NCBI GenBank assembly: GCA_005799205.1
Contig: SYHM01000146.1
Location: forward strand, 1 to 18,929
Direction: 5' to 3'
DNA length: 18,929 nt
Origin: Planctomycetia bacterium
Lineage (GTDB): Bacteria > Planctomycetota > Phycisphaerae > Phycisphaerales > SM1A02
Positions 16,120 to 18,929 of this stretch are shown here, in pieces. The notes under the pieces were generated by a model. The model saw only the letters and a list, made by a program, of their open reading frames with translations. It searched no databases and had not been told where the DNA came from. The position numbers were made by a program, and so were the translations under genes. Numbering within the stretch: the first letter of the stretch is position 1; every line of letters starts with the position of its first letter.

Positions 16120-18159
16120 ATGGCACACAAGAACCTCTCGTCGCTCGAGCAGAACTGCGAGAAGATTCTCGTGTCGGTTGCTGGTGCAGCGTTCGCCGGG
16201 GTGCTGGTGTGGCAGCTCGTGTTTTCAACCACGACGATCACAACGGGATCAAAGTCCCAAACGCTCGCTCAGGGCAAGGTTGAGCTTGAGAAGCAGCGAG
16301 CGACACTGGAACGCAAGCTCGCGTCGGACTCGATTGATGTCGAACTGCCAGCGCCGAAGACCGTGAGCGATCTTTCCCTGTTTTCTGAGCAACTGAAAGC
16401 CAACATCGCGCCGTCGACTGTTTTAGGCGCGAACCAACCTGCATTCGGCAGACTGTTGGCTGGTGGCAGCGTGCAGGGGGACGAGTGGTTCTACGAGCCA
16501 AAGCTCGCAGCTCTTCAGATGTCAGGTGTCGTCGTCACCACGGACGCATTGACCGCCGACGCGATTGGTGAAGATGAGTTGAAGTCCCATCCAGAGCTCG
16601 CCGCACGATTTCCCAAGGGATCGCCACTCGATGTCACGTGGGCGACACCGTGGGCGACGATCGACCTTGGCGCAATGCGCAGCGAATTGCTCAAGAGTGA
16701 TCACACGACAAACCCCAAGCGCTCGGCCATCCCAGCTCCATGGTTCCGATCGTCGCTCTTCATTCTCGACGTGGTGTTTGAGCGGCAAACGAAGCGCGCT
16801 GATGGGTCATGGACTGAGCCAGTGGTGATCGCTCCCGTCCCAGGGCAGGACTCTTGGCGAGATGACATTGGATCAGCGAACGCGAGTGCAAGTTTGCGTG
16901 AAACGGTGTTCGAGAATCTCAAAGACTATTCAGCTCAGCTCGCTGTCTTGCAGCCTGACTTTCTTGCGACGAAATCTGGTCATTTCGTCGCTCCGCTTTC
17001 ACAGAGCAGCGGCAGTGAAGGCGCATCGGCGGCGGGAGTGGACAAGGGGAAGGCAGCAGCGCAGCGCGCGCTTGACGGAAAGCGGCGTGGTGTCGAACGG
17101 CTCAGCGCTCAGCTCGAGAAGGCAGGAGGTCCACTCGACGCGAAGGACGCCAGTGGCGCTGCCGGTGGAGGAAGCGGATTCGGAGGACCTGCCGGCGGAG
17201 GCGGAAACAGCGGCGGTGGTGGCGGCGACAGCGGCGGTGGACTTGGCGGCGGCGGCGGGCTTGGTGGCGGCGGTGGAATGAAGGGGCGCAACAACGGGTC
17301 TGCTGCTGCAGACGATGAGGCGAGCAAGAATCTTCGGATCCGCCTCACAAAGAATCTTCGCCGCGCTCAACGAAATCTCGCTCAGGACGAGGCGTCATTC
17401 GCGAAGAATTTTCCCGCACCACTCGACGCTCCGAAGCCCAAGGATCCTGAAAAGGTAGTCGAATTCGGCGCGATCGACAGTATCGCTGCGTGGACGCACG
17501 ACCTGACCGTTCAGCCTGGTTCGACCTACCGCTACCGGACGACCGCGCGGGTGTTCAACCCATTCTTTTCACACAAGTCGATGCTCGTTCTTCCGCAGCA
17601 GCCGCTCGCCGACGAGTTTTGTATCTCGTCCATCGTCTCCAGTTGGGGAAGTGAAGTGGAGATTCCCTTTGAAGTGCGATTCTTCGTCCTTCGAGCGGTC
17701 GGTGGAGAGAGCGACAAGGGGGCGCGGCGCGCCACAATCGAACTCTATCGGTATGTCGACGGCGAGCTGCGTCGACAATCAGATTCGTTCGCGCGCGGCG
17801 ATCAAGTGGGTCGCCTTGATGTAGGCAAGGGTGGCGGCGTGAATTTCACAACCCCATGGTTCATCGTTGACATTTTTGAAGACCTTGCGATCGGTGGCGG
17901 CGACAGGGCGAAGCCAGCTGCTTCGCGCAAGAGTGTCGCTGTTGTCTTGCAGCGCTTCGATGCGCAGGGGGTCGAAACGCGCGAGGTGCGCATGGTGGAC
18001 GATGACGCCGCGTCAAAAGATCGACAGAAATTTGAAACAGAGTTTCAGGGTGGTTTGCAGCGGGGTGCTGGCGCGCCGACCGCTCCGCCCGATGTGGCTG
18101 GCGGTGGCGCTGGATCACCTCCAAGAACCCCTCCCGGGGCTCCCGGGCTCGGTTCATAG
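16120..18159 (+). CDS. single-pass membrane protein with Gly-rich linker, last gene of the pil-like operon
   Basis: A 679-residue protein whose start is supported by AAGGAG 9 bases upstream and tight coupling to the previous gene. One membrane span lies at ~17-37 (ILVSVAGAAFAGVLVWQLVF), followed by a charged helical stretch (~50-66, KVELEKQRATLERKL) and an extracytoplasmic domain to ~300. A very Gly-rich linker at ~346-386 ends in GGGGGMKGRNN, and a charged helix follows (~397-430). The C-terminal domain (~445-635) is beta-rich, with LTVQPGSTYRYRTTARVFNP and strands alternating with DIFEDLAIGG. The last ~40 residues are again Gly/Pro-rich and probably disordered. I do not recognise the family. 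Position and topology suggest an inner-membrane-anchored periplasmic component working with the PilM fusion, perhaps the role of PilO or PilP, but that is inference only. Confidence 0.75.
   Translation: MAHKNLSSLEQNCEKILVSVAGAAFAGVLVWQLVFSTTTITTGSKSQTLAQGKVELEKQRATLERKLASDSIDVELPAPKTVSDLSLFSEQLKANIAPSTVLGANQPAFGRLLAGGSVQGDEWFYEPKLAALQMSGVVVTTDALTADAIGEDELKSHPELAARFPKGSPLDVTWATPWATIDLGAMRSELLKSDHTTNPKRSAIPAPWFRSSLFILDVVFERQTKRADGSWTEPVVIAPVPGQDSWRDDIGSANASASLRETVFENLKDYSAQLAVLQPDFLATKSGHFVAPLSQSSGSEGASAAGVDKGKAAAQRALDGKRRGVERLSAQLEKAGGPLDAKDASGAAGGGSGFGGPAGGGGNSGGGGGDSGGGLGGGGGLGGGGGMKGRNNGSAAADDEASKNLRIRLTKNLRRAQRNLAQDEASFAKNFPAPLDAPKPKDPEKVVEFGAIDSIAAWTHDLTVQPGSTYRYRTTARVFNPFFSHKSMLVLPQQPLADEFCISSIVSSWGSEVEIPFEVRFFVLRAVGGESDKGARRATIELYRYVDGELRRQSDSFARGDQVGRLDVGKGGGVNFTTPWFIVDIFEDLAIGGGDRAKPAASRKSVAVVLQRFDAQGVETREVRMVDDDAASKDRQKFETEFQGGLQRGAGAPTAPPDVAGGGAGSPPRTPPGAPGLGS
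17155..17280 (+). repeat. GGC/GGT-rich low-complexity stretch encoding poly-Gly linker
   Basis: Repeated GGCGGCGG-type units encode runs of Gly broken by Ser, Asp, Asn and Leu (GGGLGGGGGLGGGGGM). Both strands stay open across it, which explains the proline-rich reading on the reverse strand. It is prone to slippage, so linker length may differ between strains. Confidence 0.8.
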
Positions 18160-18186
18160 TCGGCAAGCGACCGATCTCGCCAACGC

Positions 18187-18204
18187 GCCACCCGCCGGGC
18201 TGGC
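18187..18204 (+). terminator. weak hairpin after the pil-like operon
   Basis: GCCACCC (18187-18193) can pair with GGG(C)TGGC (18197-18204) with one bulged base and a 3-base loop, 27 bases after the last stop. Only a broken pyrimidine stretch follows, so terminator function is uncertain. Confidence 0.3.
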
Positions 18205-18325
18205 TTGGACGCGTCTAACTCTTTCTAGGGCAGAGGATTAACGCGTGTCGGCGTAGTCTGTTTGCCATGGCTCGGCGCCAGCTTCAACGAGTTTCCCACA
18301 TTTCAGCCCTCAGGGTGCGTGGGGC

Positions 18326-18353
18326 TTGACAAACAGGCGCGTTCGCCTATTCT
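18326..18353 (+). promoter_or_regulatory. 23S rRNA promoter (TTGACA - 16 bp - TATTCT)
   Basis: A perfect sigma-70-type -35 (TTGACA, 18326-18331) is followed after 16 bases by TATTCT (18348-18353), with start expected near 18360, about 230 bases before the mature 23S 5' end. The spacer contains a perfect inverted repeat, AGGCG/CGCCT (18335-18339 and 18344-18348). This is the best promoter in the window and fits a strongly expressed rRNA gene. Confidence 0.75.
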
Positions 18354-18360
18354 TGCTGAT

Positions 18361-18383
18361 CTGCGCAGTCCCTGACTGTGCAG
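18361..18383 (+). other. leader hairpin 1 of the 23S transcript
   Basis: CTGCGCAGTC (18361-18370) pairs with GACTGTGCAG (18374-18383) over 10 bp, including one G-U pair, with a 3-base loop. It begins at the expected transcription start, so the RNA 5' end would be folded. No T-run follows, so it is not a terminator. Confidence 0.65.
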
Positions 18384-18397
18384 CGGGTTTCGACCCG
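18384..18397 (+). other. UUCG-tetraloop hairpin, boxB-like position
   Basis: CGGGT (18384-18388) pairs with ACCCG (18393-18397) around the very stable tetraloop TTCG. It directly precedes the boxA-like sequence, which is the order boxB-boxA seen in rRNA leaders of E. coli. The functional role is inference. Confidence 0.6.
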
Positions 18398-18408
18398 TTC
18401 TTTGACAA
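18397..18408 (+). promoter_or_regulatory. boxA-like antitermination site
   Basis: GTTCTTTGACAA resembles the boxA element of bacterial rRNA leaders (E. coli TGCTCTTTAACA; the form TTCTTTGACA is common elsewhere), which recruits NusB/S10 to prevent Rho-dependent termination of untranslated RNA. It lies about 37 bases into the predicted transcript. The embedded TTGACA could be mistaken for a -35, but no -10 follows at the right distance. Confidence 0.65.
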
Positions 18409-18428
18409 GTGAGGATCAGATGTCGCAT

Positions 18429-18460
18429 GCTGAAAGTGCTGGATTTCTAGCGTTTTCAGC
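18429..18460 (+). other. leader hairpin 2 (12 bp)
   Basis: GCTGAAAGTGCT (18429-18440) pairs with AGCGTTTTCAGC (18449-18460), including two G-U wobbles, around an 8-base loop. It is a candidate boxC-like or RNase III processing structure in the 23S precursor. Confidence 0.55.
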
Positions 18461-18512
18461 AGAGCAAATGTAATGAGTCAAGAATCATCTCGAGTGTAAT
18501 TTTTTTGTTTGT

Positions 18513-18549
18513 GTTTCAACTTTGTTTGAAACGAGCAGCCTGAAGGCTG
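18513..18549 (+). other. two hairpins just upstream of mature 23S
   Basis: GTTTCAA (18513-18519) pairs perfectly with TTGAAAC (18526-18532), and CAGCC (18536-18540) with GGCTG (18545-18549) around TGAA. They lie 45-80 bases before the mature 5' end, in the precursor part that is removed. A T-rich stretch (18499-18512) precedes them. Confidence 0.5.
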
Positions 18550-18593
18550 GTTGCGTCTTTGTGTTTCGGTGCAAGCCGGAATCCGATAGGCGT

Positions 18594-18929
18594 GGCCAAG
18601 CTCAGAAGGGCACACGGTGGATGCCTTGGCGTCGAGAGGCGATGAAGGACGTAGGAACCTGCGATAAGCCTAGGGGAGCTGGTAACCAAGCTTCGATCCT
18701 AGGATCTCCCAATGGGACAACCCAACCCGCAAGGGTTACCTGCACCTGAATGTATAGGGTGTCAGGAGCGAACGCAGCGAACTGAAACATCTCAGTAGCT
18801 GTAGGAAAGGAAAGCAATTGCGACTCCGCAAGTAGCGCCGAGCGAACGCGGATCTAAGCAGAAATCATGGTGAAATGTCTGGAAAGGCAAACCAAAGAAG
18901 GTGATAGTCCTGTATCCATGGATCTGTGA
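18594..18929 (+). rRNA. rrl: 23S ribosomal RNA, 5' part, cut by window end
   Basis: The sequence from 18594 aligns by eye with the 5' end of 23S rRNA: GGCCAAG...ACACGGTGGATGCC, then GAGGCGATGAAGGACGT, CTGCGATAAGCC, GAACTGAAACATCT, AGTAGCGCCGAGCGAACG and GTCTGGAAAGGC, in the same order and spacing as in E. coli. The window ends roughly 335 bases into the molecule, within domain I. The 5' end is set by matching E. coli's GGTTAAG and may be off by a few bases. It is transcribed from the promoter at 18326-18353. The 5S gene, if linked, would be beyond the window. Confidence 0.97.

Larger units (their letters stand above)
18160..18593 (+). other. noncoding interval and 23S precursor leader
   Basis: No credible coding region, tRNA or 16S sequence is present in these 434 bases. 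The first ~165 bases hold only the weak hairpin noted above; the rest carries the promoter, boxA-like site and hairpins of the 23S transcript. The absence of 16S here is what indicates a separate 23S transcription unit. Confidence 0.7.

Noticed and set aside
17109..17348. Proline-rich reverse-strand open frame
   Set aside because: It is the complement of the GGC/GGT-rich linker of the third pil-like operon gene.
18402..18430. Second TTGACA as another -35 element for 23S
   Set aside because: No -10-like hexamer at 15-19 bases downstream; the sequence fits a boxA element better.
18499..18508. T-run as an intrinsic terminator
   Set aside because: No stable GC-rich stem directly precedes it, and termination here would prevent 23S synthesis.
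1..18929. CRISPR array, insertion sequence or integrase
   Set aside because: No regularly spaced direct repeats, transposase motifs or terminal inverted repeats were found on reading both strands.

Overview
This 18.9 kb window is GC-rich bacterial chromosome, and it reads like a planctomycete, probably of the Phycisphaerae type. That placement is an inference. It rests on weak or absent Shine-Dalgarno sequences at most genes, a Thermus-like seryl-tRNA synthetase, a PilM-like protein extended into a PilN-like part with long Gly/Ser linkers, and a 23S rRNA gene with its own promoter and no 16S gene directly upstream, an arrangement known from planctomycetes. I see no transposase, integrase, CRISPR array or tRNA.

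Layout. (1) At 1-2319 on the + strand lie the C-terminal part of an M20-family carbamoylase/allantoate-amidohydrolase-like enzyme, a MauE-like membrane protein fused to a thioredoxin-like domain, and a small lipoprotein. (2) At 2316-9539 on the - strand is a compact five-gene cluster. In transcription order it holds an M20 dipeptidase, a large two-pass membrane protein with a GATase-like extracytoplasmic part, an ABC ATPase, NAD kinase (nadK) and seryl-tRNA synthetase (serS). (3) At 9597-10997 (+) is a multipass membrane protein of unknown function. (4) At 11064-12395 (-) is a four-repeat S1 RNA-binding protein, separated from its convergent neighbour by a large hairpin. (5) At 12502-18159 (+) is a three-gene operon: a PilM-PilN-like fusion followed by two single-pass membrane proteins that may be PilN/PilO-like partners. 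(6) At 18160-18593 is a noncoding leader with a strong promoter, several hairpins and a boxA-like antitermination site. (7) From 18594 runs the 5' part of 23S rRNA, cut by the window end.

How the parts relate. The minus-strand cluster mixes housekeeping genes (serS, nadK) with a membrane protein/ABC ATPase pair that probably forms a GldA/GldG-like or other ABC-2-type complex. No separate permease gene is present in the window. The pil-like operon looks like an inner-membrane platform: an actin-like cytoplasmic protein joined to a membrane anchor, plus two extracytoplasmic membrane-anchored partners. It is the best candidate here for a poorly described system. The 23S leader is the most informative noncoding region.
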